From: Pararobbsia silviterrae
GTDB lineage: Bacteria; Pseudomonadota; Gammaproteobacteria; Burkholderiales; Burkholderiaceae
Assembly: GCF_003628125.1 (NCBI RefSeq)
Contig: NZ_RBZU01000003.1
Location: forward strand, 434,001 to 498,000
Length of the DNA: 64,000 nucleotides
Direction: 5' to 3'
Shown here: positions 39,504 through 49,554 of the stretch, piece after piece
Layout of the letters: each line of letters opens with the position of its first letter
Position numbering within the stretch: position 1 is the stretch's first letter
The notes under the pieces: model-generated
Seen by the model: only the letters and a program-made list of their open reading frames with translations
Database searches by the model: none
What the model was told of the DNA's origin: nothing
Translations under genes and position numbers: made by a program

Positions 39504-40386
39504 GCGGCGCGCGTTTCGCACGGCGATACGCGCAGACGAGTATCACGACGCCCACGATGATCATCGGCAGCGACAGCCACTGCCCCATCGACAAACCGAA
39601 CGAGAGCAGCCCGAGGAAATCATCGGGCTCGCGCGCGAACTCGACGACGAAGCGCGCGACGCCATAGCCGATCAGGAACACCGCCGACACGGCCGCGAGC
39701 GGGCGCGGCTTCTTCGAGAAGAAGACGACGAGCACGAATAGCGCAAACCCTTCGAGCGCGATTTCATAGAGCTCGGACGGATGCCGAGGCAGCAACTGGT
39801 ACCGGCTGAACACATCCTGCAGATGCAGCGCCGCCACGTCCGCCGGATGCGCGAGATACCAGGCGCGATCGTCTTGCGCCGCGCTGGGGAACAGCATCGC
39901 CCAAGGTGCGTCGGGACGCGTCACGCGGCCCCATAGTTCGCCATTGATGAAATTGCCGAAACGTCCGCACGCGAGCCCGAGCGGCACCATCGGCGCGACG
40001 AAGTCCGTGACCTGCAGCCACGCGCGCCCGCGCTGGTGCGCGAACAGCAGCATCGCGGCAATCACGCCGAGAAAACCGCCGTGGAACGACATGCCGCCTT
40101 CCCAGACCTTGAAGATGTCGACCGGGTGCGCGAAGTACCAGCTTGGCTTGTAGAACAGCACGTAGCCGAGACGCCCGCCGAGGATGACGCCGATCACACC
40201 GTAGAACAGCAGGTCGTCGATGTCCTTGGCCGTCCAGCCCTGGGCGGCGACGTGCGGCAGGCGAAGACGCAGCCGCGCCACGACGATCGCGAGAATGAAG
40301 GCCGCGAGATACATGAGGCCATACCAGCGCACGGCGAGCGGCCCGAGATGAAGGGCGATGGGATCGAATTGGGGATGAATGAACAT
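39475..40386 (-). CDS. lgt: Prolipoprotein diacylglyceryl transferase
   Basis: Inner-membrane enzyme that adds diacylglycerol to the lipobox cysteine of prolipoproteins. 303 residues with about seven membrane helices. Family motifs are [41 protein letters not shown] and the signature [14 protein letters not shown]. Start ATG 40386 begins [12 protein letters not shown]. The lipoproteins encoded nearby (OmpA-type, SodC-like) would be substrates. Confidence 0.96.
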   Translation of the reverse strand: MFIHPQFDPIALHLGPLAVRWYGLMYLAAFILAIVVARLRLRLPHVAAQGWTAKDIDDLLFYGVIGVILGGRLGYVLFYKPSWYFAHPVDIFKVWEGGMSFHGGFLGVIAAMLLFAHQRGRAWLQVTDFVAPMVPLGLACGRFGNFINGELWGRVTRPDAPWAMLFPSAAQDDRAWYLAHPADVAALHLQDVFSRYQLLPRHPSELYEIALEGFALFVLVVFFSKKPRPLAAVSAVFLIGYGVARFVVEFAREPDDFLGLLSFGLSMGQWLSLPMIIVGVVILVCAYRRAKRAPLNASSVPNH

Positions 40387-40869
40387 CGTTGAGCGTTATC
40401 CGCGATCAAAAATGGGGGATGGCCGGCCGATCCGGGCACCCCGCTTGCCTCGCGCCACGGCGCGTCCGCGTGCGACATCGCTGCGTCGCAACCGCGCGCC
40501 TGCGGCAATCCGTGATGATGTCATAAAAGGACGACAGCAAACGCCGCACGACGGTCACGACCGGCCGCTCGGCAGGTGCGGCTGCCGATGCGTCGTCGCG
40601 CGCGCCGCGATCGCGGTCCCGCGGCGTCGAGCTCGAACGCCGCGCTGTCGGGTCATCGACGTGAATCGCAGCCCGCTCATTTCCTTGACCGAATCGGATG
40701 TTCGATTCAATAGACGCTGAATACGCGCGTTTGCGCTTCGGCGCTTCGGCGCGATCGCATCCGATCGCCCACGTCCGCCGATTCGACCGCGCCATCTGAT
40801 TCGACCGCCGGATAGGCGTACGATCGACCGCACACGCGGCCCAACCCGAGACCCCACGGAGACATCCCC
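40387..40869. other. lgt/ilvD divergent intergenic region
   Basis: 483 bases with no protein-like frame on either strand. A possible ilvD promoter is TTGACC (40685-40690), 17 bases, CAATAG (40708-40713). Between these boxes lies GAATCG-6-CGATTC (40691-40708), a small dyad that could be an operator. Upstream, GC-rich text around 40560-40660 has several short self-complementary runs but no clear hairpin. Confidence 0.45.
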
Positions 40870-42543
40870 ATGCCGTTCAATCGCCGATCGAGCCATATCA
40901 CCCAGGGCGTCGCCCGCTCGCCGAACCGCTCGATGTTCTACGCGCTCGGCTATGAGAAGGACGATTTCGACAATCCGATGATCGGCATCGCGAACGGTCA
41001 TTCGACGATCACGCCGTGTAACGCGGGACTCCAGCGTCTGGCCGATGCGGCCGTCGGTGCGATCCGCGCGGCCACGGCGAATCCGCAGATCTTCGGCACG
41101 CCGACGATTTCAGACGGCATGTCGATGGGCACGGAGGGCATGAAGTTCTCGCTCGTTTCGCGTGAAGTCATCGCGGACTGCATCGAGACGGCGGTTCAGG
41201 GTCAATGGATGGACGGCGTCGTCGTGATCGGCGGCTGCGACAAGAACATGCCGGGCGGCATGATCGCGCTCGCGCGCATGAACGTGCCCGGCATCTACGT
41301 CTATGGCGGCACGATCAAGCCCGGTCACTGGAAAGGCAAGGACCTCACGATCGTCTCGTCGTTCGAAGCCGTCGGCGAGTTCACGGCGGGCCGCATGAGC
41401 GAGGAGGATTTCGAGGGCGTCGAGCGCAACGCGTGTCCGTCGACAGGATCATGCGGCGGCATGTACACGGCGAACACCATGAGTTCGTCGTTCGAGGCGC
41501 TCGGCATGTCGTTGCTCTATTCGTCGACGATGGCGAACCCCGACGACGAGAAAGTCGGTTCGGCGGCCGAATCGGCGCGCGTGCTCGTCGAAGCCGTCAA
41601 AAAAGACATCAAGCCGCGCGACATCATCACGCGCCGATCGATCGAAAATGCCGTCGCGCTGATCATGGCCACGGGCGGCTCGACGAACGCCGTACTGCAC
41701 TACCTCGCGATCGCGCATGCGGCCGAGGTCGAATGGACCCTCGACGATTTCGAGCGCGTGCGCCGCAAGGTCCCCGTGCTCTGCGATCTCAAGCCGTCGG
41801 GGCAGTACGTCGCGACGGACCTGCATCGCGCGGGGGGCATCCCGCAAGTGCTCAAGATCCTGCTCAATGCGGGCCTGCTGCACGGCGACTGCCTGACGAT
41901 CACGGGACGCACGATCGCCGAGGAACTCGCGGACGTGCCCGATACGCCGCGCGCCGACCAACGCGTGATCTTCCCGATCGAGCAGGCGCTGTACAAGGAA
42001 GGACATCTCGCGATCCTCAAGGGCAATCTCGCGCCCGATGGCGCGGTTGCGAAGATCACGGGGCTCAAGAATCCGGTCATCACGGGTCCGGCGCGCGTGT
42101 TCGACGACGAGCAGAGCGCGATGACGGCGATTCTCGGCGACCAGATCCGCGCGGGCGATGTGCTCGTGCTCCGCTATCTCGGCCCGCAAGGCGGCCCCGG
42201 CATGCCCGAGATGCTCGCGCCGACGAGCGCGATCATCGGCAAGGGGCTCGGCGAATCGGTCGGCCTGATCACGGACGGCCGGTTTTCGGGCGGCACCTGG
42301 GGCATGGTCGTCGGACATGTCGCGCCCGAGGCGTTCGCGGGCGGCACGATCGCGCTCGTCCAGGACGGAGATTCGATCACGATCGACGCGCATGAGCTCA
42401 AGCTCGAACTCAATGTCGACGCGGCGGAACTCGAACGCCGGCGCGCCGCGTGGAAACCGCCCGCGCCGCGATATACGCGCGGCGTGCTCGCCAAGTTCGC
42501 GACGCTCGTCAAACCCGCGAACCGGGGCGCCGTGACGGACTGA
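40870..42543 (+). CDS. ilvD: Dihydroxy-acid dehydratase
   Basis: Fe-S enzyme of valine/isoleucine synthesis that dehydrates dihydroxy-acids to 2-keto acids. 557 residues, the shorter IlvD/Edd subtype. Cluster cysteines are Cys50 (TITPCNAG), Cys123 ([10 protein letters not shown]) and Cys195 ([14 protein letters not shown]), the pattern of the 2Fe-2S members. [14 protein letters not shown] near the C-terminus is the second signature. The ATG at 40870 follows GGAGACATCCCC. Confidence 0.96.
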   Translation: MPFNRRSSHITQGVARSPNRSMFYALGYEKDDFDNPMIGIANGHSTITPCNAGLQRLADAAVGAIRAATANPQIFGTPTISDGMSMGTEGMKFSLVSREVIADCIETAVQGQWMDGVVVIGGCDKNMPGGMIALARMNVPGIYVYGGTIKPGHWKGKDLTIVSSFEAVGEFTAGRMSEEDFEGVERNACPSTGSCGGMYTANTMSSSFEALGMSLLYSSTMANPDDEKVGSAAESARVLVEAVKKDIKPRDIITRRSIENAVALIMATGGSTNAVLHYLAIAHAAEVEWTLDDFERVRRKVPVLCDLKPSGQYVATDLHRAGGIPQVLKILLNAGLLHGDCLTITGRTIAEELADVPDTPRADQRVIFPIEQALYKEGHLAILKGNLAPDGAVAKITGLKNPVITGPARVFDDEQSAMTAILGDQIRAGDVLVLRYLGPQGGPGMPEMLAPTSAIIGKGLGESVGLITDGRFSGGTWGMVVGHVAPEAFAGGTIALVQDGDSITIDAHELKLELNVDAAELERRRAAWKPPAPRYTRGVLAKFATLVKPANRGAVTD

Positions 42544-42824
42544 GGGACTGACGCGAAGCGGAGCGCGCACGACATCGCGCGCCGGGACTCGGATCCTATA
42601 ATGCAGGCGTCGTGCGCGTCTGACGCACGGCCCTTCATGCGCCGGATCCCGGCGCGCGCATCGACAGCTTGCCTATGAATCTCGTGAAGCGCGGGTCGCG
42701 GCGATCCGATCCGTCAAATTCGCCGAGCATCCAGTCCCGGCACTCGCCGGGCGTGGTCGACGTGGAAGCGCCGCCGGATACCGACGCGCGACGCGCCCGA
42801 ACCGGCGTCGTCGGCGTGCACGTC

Positions 42825-43160
42825 ATGCGTCGGTGTGGCCGATCCGCCGTGCGCGCGGTCGGCATCCCGCTCGTCTTCGCGGCCGCATGCGCATGGGCAC
42901 AAACACCGGACGGCGCAAACCTTTCGCGCAAACTGAATTGCATGAGCTGCCACGCCGCGGACCGTACGCTGCTCGGCCCTTCGATCGCGGATATTCGCCG
43001 GCGGTACGCGAACGATCCGGACGCGCGCGACATGCTTGCGCGCAAGATCCAAAAGGGAAGCGAGGGATCGTGGGGATCGGTGCCGATGCCGGCCAATACG
43101 CAGGTCAATGACGACGAGGCCCATGCGCTCGTCGACTGGATATTGGCGCCGCAACACTAG
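42825..43160 (+). CDS. Small class I cytochrome c (c551/c552 type)
   Basis: Periplasmic monohaem electron carrier. From ATG 42825: signal peptide MRRCGRSAVRAVGIPLVFAAACAWA, haem motif CMSCH (Cys39, Cys42, His43), and axial Met in SVPMPAN (Met88); 111 residues. In-frame starts at 42675 (ATG) and 42669 (TTG) would put 50 hydrophilic residues before the signal and are less likely. The reductase or oxidase it serves is not in the window. Confidence 0.85.
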   Translation: MRRCGRSAVRAVGIPLVFAAACAWAQTPDGANLSRKLNCMSCHAADRTLLGPSIADIRRRYANDPDARDMLARKIQKGSEGSWGSVPMPANTQVNDDEAHALVDWILAPQH

Positions 43161-43269
43161 GGGATGCGTGTCAGGGCGATCGGGCGGTCGGCTAGTCGAA
43201 GCGCCAAATCGCGGGCTGATGGCCCGATTGACCGATTGAATGATCGGCCGACCGGCCGGTCGAGCGACG

Positions 43270-43333
43270 GTCAGCGGGTCAGCGGGTCAGCGGGTCAGCG
43301 GGTCAGCGGGTCAGCGGGTCAGCGGGTCAGCGG
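43270..43333. repeat. 8-bp minisatellite (GTCAGCGG)
   Basis: Eight perfect head-to-tail copies of GTCAGCGG, between the convergent cytochrome c and DUF2486-like genes. Copy number is likely to vary between strains. Confidence 0.9.
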
Positions 43334-43344
43334 ATCAGTCAGGC

Positions 43345-43373
43345 GGAGCAGACGCACGTTCCGCGTCTGCTCC
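43345..43373. terminator. Hairpin at the convergent cytochrome c/DUF2486-like junction
   Basis: Perfect 11 bp stem GGAGCAGACGC (43345-43355) with GCGTCTGCTCC (43363-43373) and 7-base loop. It ends 8 bases from the DUF2486-like stop. No T tract on either strand. Confidence 0.55.
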
Positions 43374-43381
43374 TAGAGCGC

Positions 43382-46261
43382 TCACTTCGTCGGGTCGCGA
43401 CGCTCGAGCGTGTCCTGGATGGCCTGCTGAACCCACTGCGAGATTTCGCGTTCAAGTGACGCGGCGATTTCACGCGTGATCCGATGCGCGAGCCAGACCG
43501 CCTGCTCCTGGCACCGCTCTTCGATCAAGGTGTGACCTTCGCCGCTCAGATAACGCAGTGCGCGCTCGCCGACTTCCGACGCGACGCGTTCGAGTTCCGC
43601 GGGCGTCGGCGCGGCCGTCGCCTGAGCGAGCGGCTCGGGTTCGGGCAACGTGAGTTCGGCCGCGACGGGCTCGTGTCGCGACAGCACCGCCGCGAGATGA
43701 TCGGCTTCCTCGTCGGCCATATGGACGCCGTGCGAGGGCTCGGTAACGACGGCGTCGGCCGCGTCGTGCGCGGCCCGATGCGCGAGCGCGTCAACCGACT
43801 CCGCGACCCCGGCCGTCTCATGCTCGGCGGCACCGACGCCAGGCGCGGCGTCATCGGCCTCGTGGGCCGTTGCGTCTTCCTTATGCGTCAGCGCTTCGGC
43901 ATGAGCGGTCTCATCCGCCTCATGCACCGCCGCTTCAGCCGCATGGACAGCGTCTTCCTCATGCATCGGTACTTCGGCATGAGCGATTTCACCTGCCTCG
44001 TGCACCGCTGCTTCAGCCGCGTGGACGGCGTCTTCCTCATGCATCGGCGCTTCGGCGTGGGCAATTTCACCTGCCTCGTGCATCGCTGCTTCAGCCTCGT
44101 GGACGGCGTCTTCCTCATGCATCGGCGCTTCGGCGTGGGCGATTTCGCCTGCCTCGTGCACCGCTGCTTCAGCCTCGTGGACGGCGTCTTCCTCATGCAT
44201 CGGCGCTTCGGCGTGGGTGATTTCACCTGCCTCGTGCATCGCTGCTTCAGCCTCGTGGGCAGCGTCTTCCTCATTCATGAAAGCTTCGGCATGAGCATGC
44301 TCATCCGCGTCGTGCATCGCGGCGTCGATTCCATGCGCCGCTTCACCCGCGACCTCAGCGGGCTCGTTCAGCACGGCGTCCGTTTCCGCGCCGGTTACCT
44401 CGGCATGTCCGTGCGCAGGCGCTTCGACGTCCGCTGCCAGCGGGTCGACAAGTTCGAGTTCGGCAAAGCCGGATTCACCGGGCGGCAGCGTATCGAACAC
44501 GGGTTCGGATGCATGTTCAGCGTGCGCCGGATGGTCCAATTCAGATGCCGCCGCATGCCCCGCCTCGCCATGCTCGACCGTCTCGTCGGCAGCGATCTCG
44601 GACGTCGTGAACGGCGGCTCGGACAAGGCCGATTCCAGTTCGTCGGGCTCGTGCGCATTCAACGAATCCGAATCCTCGACGTGACCGAAATCGCGTGAGT
44701 CGACTGCCTCCGGCTCGACGTCGAATCGATGATCGACTGCATCGGCAAGCCGATGCGGCTCGTGGTCGCCGAAATCACGTGGATCGAGCGCCGCATCAGC
44801 GGCGAGATCCGGTGCAAGCGCGTGCTCCGGATCGATCGCATGGGCACGTTCGGAGGCGAGCGGCTCAGGCAGCGCGGGCTCGCGGAAGGACTCGTCGAGG
44901 TCGGCCGAACCGAACGGTTGCGGCACATGGGCCATCGGATACGCGTCCGGCACATCGGACGCGCCGGACAGCAAGGGCTCGACAGGCTTCTCGCCCGGGA
45001 ACGAACAGAATGCGCGGAACGGTAACTCCGGATCGAACAGATGGGCATCGATCGAAGAAGCCAGCGCCCGAAGATCGTTCGCCGTGTGTGCCGGCGTCGG
45101 TAACGGTTCTTCGTCGAATGCCTCGGATGCGTGAGCGAGATCCGGGATCTCCGCATGAGGCGGCTCACCGCGATGGTCCTGCGACAGGGCAGGCTCATGC
45201 GAATGCGTATCGGCCGACGCAACCGTAGCGTCTTGCTCCGCATGCACCGCATCGCTCAGTACCGGGATATCTTCATGCGCATGCGAGGCATCCGATGCGA
45301 CCGGCTCATGAGCCTCGTCATGCACGACATCGCTCAATACCGGGATGTCTTCATGCGCATGCACCGCTTCCGATGCGACCGGCGCTTCGACCTCGTCATG
45401 CACAACGTCACTCAAGACCGGAATGTCTTCATGCGCATGCAAAGCATCCGACGCGACCGGCGCATCGACCTCGTCATGCACGATGTCGCTCAAGACCGGG
45501 ATGTCTTCATGCGCATGCGCCGCTTCCGATGCGACCGGCACATCGGCTTCGTCATGCACGACATCGCTCAATACCGGGATGTCTTCGTGCTCATGCGCCG
45601 CTTCCGACGCGACCGGCTCGTCGGCCTCGTCATGCACGACGTCACTCAATAGCGGGATGTCTTCGTGCTCATGCACCGCTTCCGATGCGACCGGCGCTTC
45701 GGCTTCGTCATGCACGACATCGGTCAAGACCGGGATGTCTTCATGCGCATGCACCGCTTCCGATGCGACCGGCGCATCGACCTCCTCATGCACGACATCG
45801 CTCAATACCGGGATATCGTCATACGCGTGCGACGCTTCCGATGCGGCCGTCGGATCGTCTTCGGGATGCACGACATCGCTGAGCATCGGAATGTCGTCAT
45901 GCGCATCGACCACATCGGTCAGCACCGGAATCGACGCGTCGTCATGCGCATCGGCGTGCTTTCCAAGATCGCCGATCGCATCGCGATACGACACGACGTC
46001 GTTCAGCAGCGGAATGCTCAACGTCGCGTCTGCCGCATGCGGCGCCGGATGCGCGCGTTCGGGATCGCCCTCGGCGAGCACGTCGCTCAACGTCGGAACC
46101 GCGCCAAGCGGCTGGTCGTGCGTATCGAGCTGCAGCGCGTCGGCCCATGCATGGGCGACGGGCTGCCGCGGTACGGCAAGATCGGCCTTGGCCGGATCAC
46201 CTGGCACGAGCACGTCGGCCAGAACGGGAATCGATAGATCGTCGTCTCTCAATTGAGGCAC
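43382..46261 (-). CDS. Repeat-expanded DUF2486-like acidic protein (two 26-residue arrays)
   Basis: 959 residues, Asp/Glu/His/Ala-rich, no signal peptide. The N-terminal part carries the motif I-P-V-L-x-D-V-V (first at residue 11) in at least 13 copies. From ~119 to ~353 it recurs every 26 residues as HAHEDIPVLSDVVHDE plus a VASEA tail. A unique middle (~360-630) follows, then a second, unrelated array (~659-800) of EAPMHEEDAVHEAEAA-type units, again exactly 26 residues. The last ~75 residues (ELERVASEVGERALRYLSGEG ... EISQWVQQAIQDTLERRD) look like a conserved helical domain. Its place beside holC-pepA-lptFG and the IPVLTDVV motif suggest the Burkholderia DUF2486 family, usually much smaller. 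Start GTG 46261 (TTG 46252 possible). Function unknown. Confidence 0.82.
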   Translation of the reverse strand: MPQLRDDDLSIPVLADVLVPGDPAKADLAVPRQPVAHAWADALQLDTHDQPLGAVPTLSDVLAEGDPERAHPAPHAADATLSIPLLNDVVSYRDAIGDLGKHADAHDDASIPVLTDVVDAHDDIPMLSDVVHPEDDPTAASEASHAYDDIPVLSDVVHEEVDAPVASEAVHAHEDIPVLTDVVHDEAEAPVASEAVHEHEDIPLLSDVVHDEADEPVASEAAHEHEDIPVLSDVVHDEADVPVASEAAHAHEDIPVLSDIVHDEVDAPVASDALHAHEDIPVLSDVVHDEVEAPVASEAVHAHEDIPVLSDVVHDEAHEPVASDASHAHEDIPVLSDAVHAEQDATVASADTHSHEPALSQDHRGEPPHAEIPDLAHASEAFDEEPLPTPAHTANDLRALASSIDAHLFDPELPFRAFCSFPGEKPVEPLLSGASDVPDAYPMAHVPQPFGSADLDESFREPALPEPLASERAHAIDPEHALAPDLAADAALDPRDFGDHEPHRLADAVDHRFDVEPEAVDSRDFGHVEDSDSLNAHEPDELESALSEPPFTTSEIAADETVEHGEAGHAAASELDHPAHAEHASEPVFDTLPPGESGFAELELVDPLAADVEAPAHGHAEVTGAETDAVLNEPAEVAGEAAHGIDAAMHDADEHAHAEAFMNEEDAAHEAEAAMHEAGEITHAEAPMHEEDAVHEAEAAVHEAGEIAHAEAPMHEEDAVHEAEAAMHEAGEIAHAEAPMHEEDAVHAAEAAVHEAGEIAHAEVPMHEEDAVHAAEAAVHEADETAHAEALTHKEDATAHEADDAAPGVGAAEHETAGVAESVDALAHRAAHDAADAVVTEPSHGVHMADEEADHLAAVLSRHEPVAAELTLPEPEPLAQATAAPTPAELERVASEVGERALRYLSGEGHTLIEERCQEQAVWLAHRITREIAASLEREISQWVQQAIQDTLERRDPTK
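43847..44290 (-). repeat. 78-bp tandem array 2 in the DUF2486-like gene
   Basis: Six units of 78 bp, encoding starts EAFMNEED, EAPMHEED (three), EVPMHEED and EALTHKED at residues 659, 685, 711, 737, 763 and 789. The middle units are nearly identical at DNA level, which suggests recent duplication; the ends are diverged. Confidence 0.9.
45200..45910 (-). repeat. 78-bp tandem array 1 in the DUF2486-like gene
   Basis: Nine or more units of 78 bp. HxHED-type unit starts fall at residues 145, 171, 197, 223, 249, 275, 301 and 327, with a degenerate unit before (119) and a broken one after (353). The protein unit is unrelated to array 2 although the period is identical. Confidence 0.9.
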
Positions 46262-46398
46262 TCCGTCGGGCTCGGCCCGGCCAGATCCAGATATTCCCCG
46301 GCGTCCGCACGTGGCGTCGCGCCCTTCGCGATGTCCGCTCCGGTTCGCAACCGCGCGCGGACCGCCTGCTCACCCTGCGTCACCGCAAAAATCGCGGT

Positions 46399-46818
46399 CT
46401 ATGCGTCCTGTTTATGATTCGCAAGAGGATAACCCCGATCGCGGTAAAAGCGGTAGCGCTCTCGACCTGCATGGAGTTCTTGCGCGTCGCCGCCGACGAT
46501 CTCCAGCAGGCGCTCGAAGCTCGCAAAATTCGCCGGCAGCGTCTGCCCCAGATTCATCAGCACCTGGTGGTGCGGCAGCTTGCCTTCAAGCGTTGACGTC
46601 AGCACGACCGGCGTCTGCGCCGCAAGCGCATTGTCGGCCATGCAATGCGGCACGAACTCGAGCGGCGCGAACGTCCAGAGCCGCTCGTCGAACGCGCGCA
46701 GCTCGGACGGCTCGGCCAGCACGACGACAGGCTGCCCGGCCAGATAGGCCTTGCGCGCGAGCCGGCATGCATAGCCGAGCTTGTCGGCGACGTTCGTGTG
46801 GAAGTCGACGCGCGTCAC
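46399..46818 (-). CDS. holC: DNA polymerase III chi subunit
   Basis: Clamp-loader-associated subunit that contacts SSB. 139 residues: RVDFHTNVADKLGYACRLARKAYLAGQPVVVL, then LWTFAPLEFVPHCMA and PVVLTS with GQTLPANFASFERLLEIV. Start is GTG at 46818, seven bases after the pepA stop, so it is likely translated from the pepA transcript. Confidence 0.94.
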   Translation of the reverse strand: MTRVDFHTNVADKLGYACRLARKAYLAGQPVVVLAEPSELRAFDERLWTFAPLEFVPHCMADNALAAQTPVVLTSTLEGKLPHHQVLMNLGQTLPANFASFERLLEIVGGDAQELHAGRERYRFYRDRGYPLANHKQDA

Positions 46819-46825
46819 GGCCCGC

Positions 46826-48334
46826 TCAGTCCGCGCGATCGATCAGATATTGCGAGAGCAGCGGCACCGGACGCCCGGTCGCGCCCTTCGCCGCACCGCC
46901 CTTCCATGCCGTGCCCGCGATATCGAGGTGCGCCCACGGATACGCCTCCGTGAAACGCGCGAGGAAGCACGCGGCCACGACCGCGCCGGCGCCCGGCGAG
47001 CCGATATTCGCGACATCGGCGAAATTCGACTTCAGTTGCTCCTGATACGCGTCCTCCAGCGGCATGCGCCATGCGGCATCGCCCGACGTCTTCGACGCGG
47101 CGAGCAAGTGCTCGGCCAGCGCATCATCCTTCGTAAACAGGCCGCTGTTGTGATGGCCGAGCGCCACGACGCATGCGCCGGTCAGCGTCGCGATATCGAT
47201 GACGGCCGCCGGCTTGAAGCGCTCGACGTACGTGAGCGCATCGCAGAGAATCAAGCGGCCTTCGGCGTCGGTATTGAGCACTTCGATCGTCTGACCCGAC
47301 ATGCTCGTCACGATGTCGCCGGGCTTGACCGCATTGCCGCCGGGCATGTTCTCGCAGGTCGGAATCACACCGATCACGTTGAGCTTGAGGCCCATTTCCG
47401 CGACGGCCGCGATCGTGCCGAGCACCGAACCCGCGCCGCACATGTCGTATTTCATTTCGTCCATCGACGCGCCCGGCTTCAGCGAGATCCCGCCCGTGTC
47501 GAACGTGATGCCCTTGCCGACGAGCACGACCGGCGCCTGCTTGGTCGCCGCGCCATGGTACTGGAGCACGATGAACTGCGGCGGCTCGGACGACGCGCGC
47601 GCGACCGACAGGAACGCGCCCATCTTGAGCGCCTCGATCTGCTTCTGACCCAGCACTTCGACCTTGAGCTTGAAATCCTTCGCGAGCTTGCGCGCGGTCT
47701 GGCCCAGATACGTCGGCGTGCAGATATTCGGCGGCAGATTGCCGAGTTCGCGCGTAAGGTCGGCGCCGTTCGCGATCGCGACGCCCTGCTTGAGCGCGAG
47801 CTTCGCGGCCTTCTCGTCGGCCGGATCGACGATCAGCGTCACCTTCTTGAGCACACGCTCGTCGGGCTCCGCCTTACTCTTCGTTTCGGTATAGCGGTAC
47901 GCGAGTTCGCGGCCGGTCGTGACCGTGACGCGCACCGCCCAGTCCGCGCCGCGCCCGTTGACGGGTGTCTGCGTGAGCGCCCAGGTCGCATTGGCCGCAC
48001 GCGTCTGCGACAGCGCGCGCCATGCCGCGCGCGTCGCGTCGGTGAAGGCCTTGACATCGAACTTGTCCTGCTTGCCGAGACCGACGAGCAACACGCGTGC
48101 CGCGCCGATGCCTTCGACGTCGTGCAGCACGAACGTGCTGCCGTTCTTACCCGTCATGTCGCCGCTCTTGATGAGCCGCGCGACGCGGCCCTTGCTCAGG
48201 GTGTCGAGCTGGCGGCTCGCTCCCGACAAGGTCTGCCCCTCGAACACGCCGATGACCACACAGTCCGATTTGGCAGCCAGCAAGGAGGGGGTTCCCGTCT
48301 TGCTCCAGTCGAAAGCTTTTATGCTAAAGTCCAT
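46826..48334 (-). CDS. pepA: Cytosol (leucyl) aminopeptidase
   Basis: Dimetal M17 aminopeptidase that trims N-terminal residues. 502 residues: N-terminal macro-like domain, then the catalytic domain with [32 protein letters not shown] (metal-binding Lys/Asp) and the family signature NTDAEGRL near residue 352. ATG 48334. Diverges from lptF; transcribed with holC and probably the DUF2486-like gene. Confidence 0.96.
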   Translation of the reverse strand: MDFSIKAFDWSKTGTPSLLAAKSDCVVIGVFEGQTLSGASRQLDTLSKGRVARLIKSGDMTGKNGSTFVLHDVEGIGAARVLLVGLGKQDKFDVKAFTDATRAAWRALSQTRAANATWALTQTPVNGRGADWAVRVTVTTGRELAYRYTETKSKAEPDERVLKKVTLIVDPADEKAAKLALKQGVAIANGADLTRELGNLPPNICTPTYLGQTARKLAKDFKLKVEVLGQKQIEALKMGAFLSVARASSEPPQFIVLQYHGAATKQAPVVLVGKGITFDTGGISLKPGASMDEMKYDMCGAGSVLGTIAAVAEMGLKLNVIGVIPTCENMPGGNAVKPGDIVTSMSGQTIEVLNTDAEGRLILCDALTYVERFKPAAVIDIATLTGACVVALGHHNSGLFTKDDALAEHLLAASKTSGDAAWRMPLEDAYQEQLKSNFADVANIGSPGAGAVVAACFLARFTEAYPWAHLDIAGTAWKGGAAKGATGRPVPLLSQYLIDRAD

Positions 48335-48450
48335 CGCGCTTGTCCTTGGATATCATTACGCCCCGATTCCGCTCTCGTCGGGCAAGCGCCGATTATCCGC
48401 TATTTTTATTTCGGCGGTGGCACCTGCGCCGCTTGCACGAATCCCCGGAC

Positions 48451-49554
48451 ATGATTTTCGAACGTTCCCTTCAACGAGAACTCACCTATACCGCAGGCGC
48501 GGTGTTTCTCGTGTTGCTGACCATCATGCTGTCCACGATGATGATCCGCATCGTGGGCTTCGCCGCGTCGGGCGAGATCGATCCGCGTGACGTCGTCGTG
48601 CTCATCGGGCTCACGATCGTCGGCTATCTCGCCGTCATGCTCGTCGTCACGATGTTCGTGTCGATCCTGTTCGTGCTCACGCGCTGGTACCGCGACTCCG
48701 AAATGGTCGTCTGGTTCGCGTCGGGCGTCAGCCATACGCGGCTCATCCGGCCGATCGCGAAATTCGCGGCGCCGCTCGTCGTCCTCATTGCGTTCTTCGC
48801 CTTCGTCGGGTGGCCCTGGTCGAACGAGCAAAGCCAGCTCGTGCGCGAGCGGTTTGCCCAGCGCGACGAAGTCTCGCTGCTCGCGCCCGGCCAGTTCCGC
48901 GAGTCGCCGGCCACGCACCGCGTGTTCTTCATCGAGAAGATGTCGCCCGACTCGAAGAGCGTGAGAAACGTGTTCGTGACGGGCACCGAAAACGGCAAGA
49001 TCAATGTCGTCGTGTCGGCGCAGGGCAAGGTCGAGACCGAGAAGAACGGCGACCGCTTCGTCGTGCTCGAAGACGGACGCCGCTACGACGGCGTGCCCGG
49101 ACAGCCCGACTACCGGATCATGGAATTCCAGCGCTACGGCGTGCGCATCGAAAGCCACGACATCATCGATACGCCGGGACCGCGCGACCTCATGACGACG
49201 ACGCTGTTCGCGCATCCGACGCCCGCGAATCTCGGCGAGCTCGCGTGGCGCATCGGCCTGCCGCTCGTCGCGATCAACCTGATGCTGCTCGCGATCCCGC
49301 TCTCGCATCAGTCGCCGCGCCGCAGCCGCACGACGAATCTCGTGATGGCCGTGCTGATCTATCTGACCTACTCGAATCTGCTGAACCTCATGCAATCGTG
49401 GATCGAGCAGCGGCGCGTGCCGTTTGTCGTGGGTCTCGTCTCGCTGCACGTCGTGATCTCCGTCATCGTGTTCGTGCTGTTCAAGCTGCGCGCGCGCAAT
49501 CGCCCGCTGTTCCGCCTGCGTTCGCCGGCCGCCACGACGGGGACCGCGCAATGA
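48451..49554 (+). CDS. lptF: LPS export ABC transporter permease LptF
   Basis: Inner-membrane half-transporter that extracts LPS for the Lpt bridge. 367 residues with three N-terminal helices, a periplasmic beta-jellyroll (HRVFFIEKMSPDSKSVRNVFV ... YRIMEFQRYGVRIE), and three C-terminal helices. ATG 48451 (MIFERSLQRELTYTAGAVF) matches the family; an upstream in-frame ATG at 48340 adds 37 atypical residues. Stop overlaps lptG (ATGA). Confidence 0.95.
   Translation: MIFERSLQRELTYTAGAVFLVLLTIMLSTMMIRIVGFAASGEIDPRDVVVLIGLTIVGYLAVMLVVTMFVSILFVLTRWYRDSEMVVWFASGVSHTRLIRPIAKFAAPLVVLIAFFAFVGWPWSNEQSQLVRERFAQRDEVSLLAPGQFRESPATHRVFFIEKMSPDSKSVRNVFVTGTENGKINVVVSAQGKVETEKNGDRFVVLEDGRRYDGVPGQPDYRIMEFQRYGVRIESHDIIDTPGPRDLMTTTLFAHPTPANLGELAWRIGLPLVAINLMLLAIPLSHQSPRRSRTTNLVMAVLIYLTYSNLLNLMQSWIEQRRVPFVVGLVSLHVVISVIVFVLFKLRARNRPLFRLRSPAATTGTAQ

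Noticed and set aside
40406-40795. Leftward frame between lgt and ilvD, considered as a small regulator
   Set aside because: Arg/Ala-rich with no helix-turn-helix or other motif and no ribosome-binding site; the region is better read as intergenic.
43270-43333. CRISPR-like array
   Set aside because: Units are 8 bases head-to-tail with no spacers; this is a minisatellite.
43484-44698. Long rightward reading frame opposite array 2 of the DUF2486-like gene
   Set aside because: The 78-bp unit is a multiple of three, so open frames repeat on the other strand too; the translation is a periodic Arg/Cys/Phe-rich shadow without family similarity.
45345-46256. Long Ser/Thr/Cys-rich rightward frame opposite array 1
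   Set aside because: Complement of the same repeat; no ribosome-binding site and non-natural composition.
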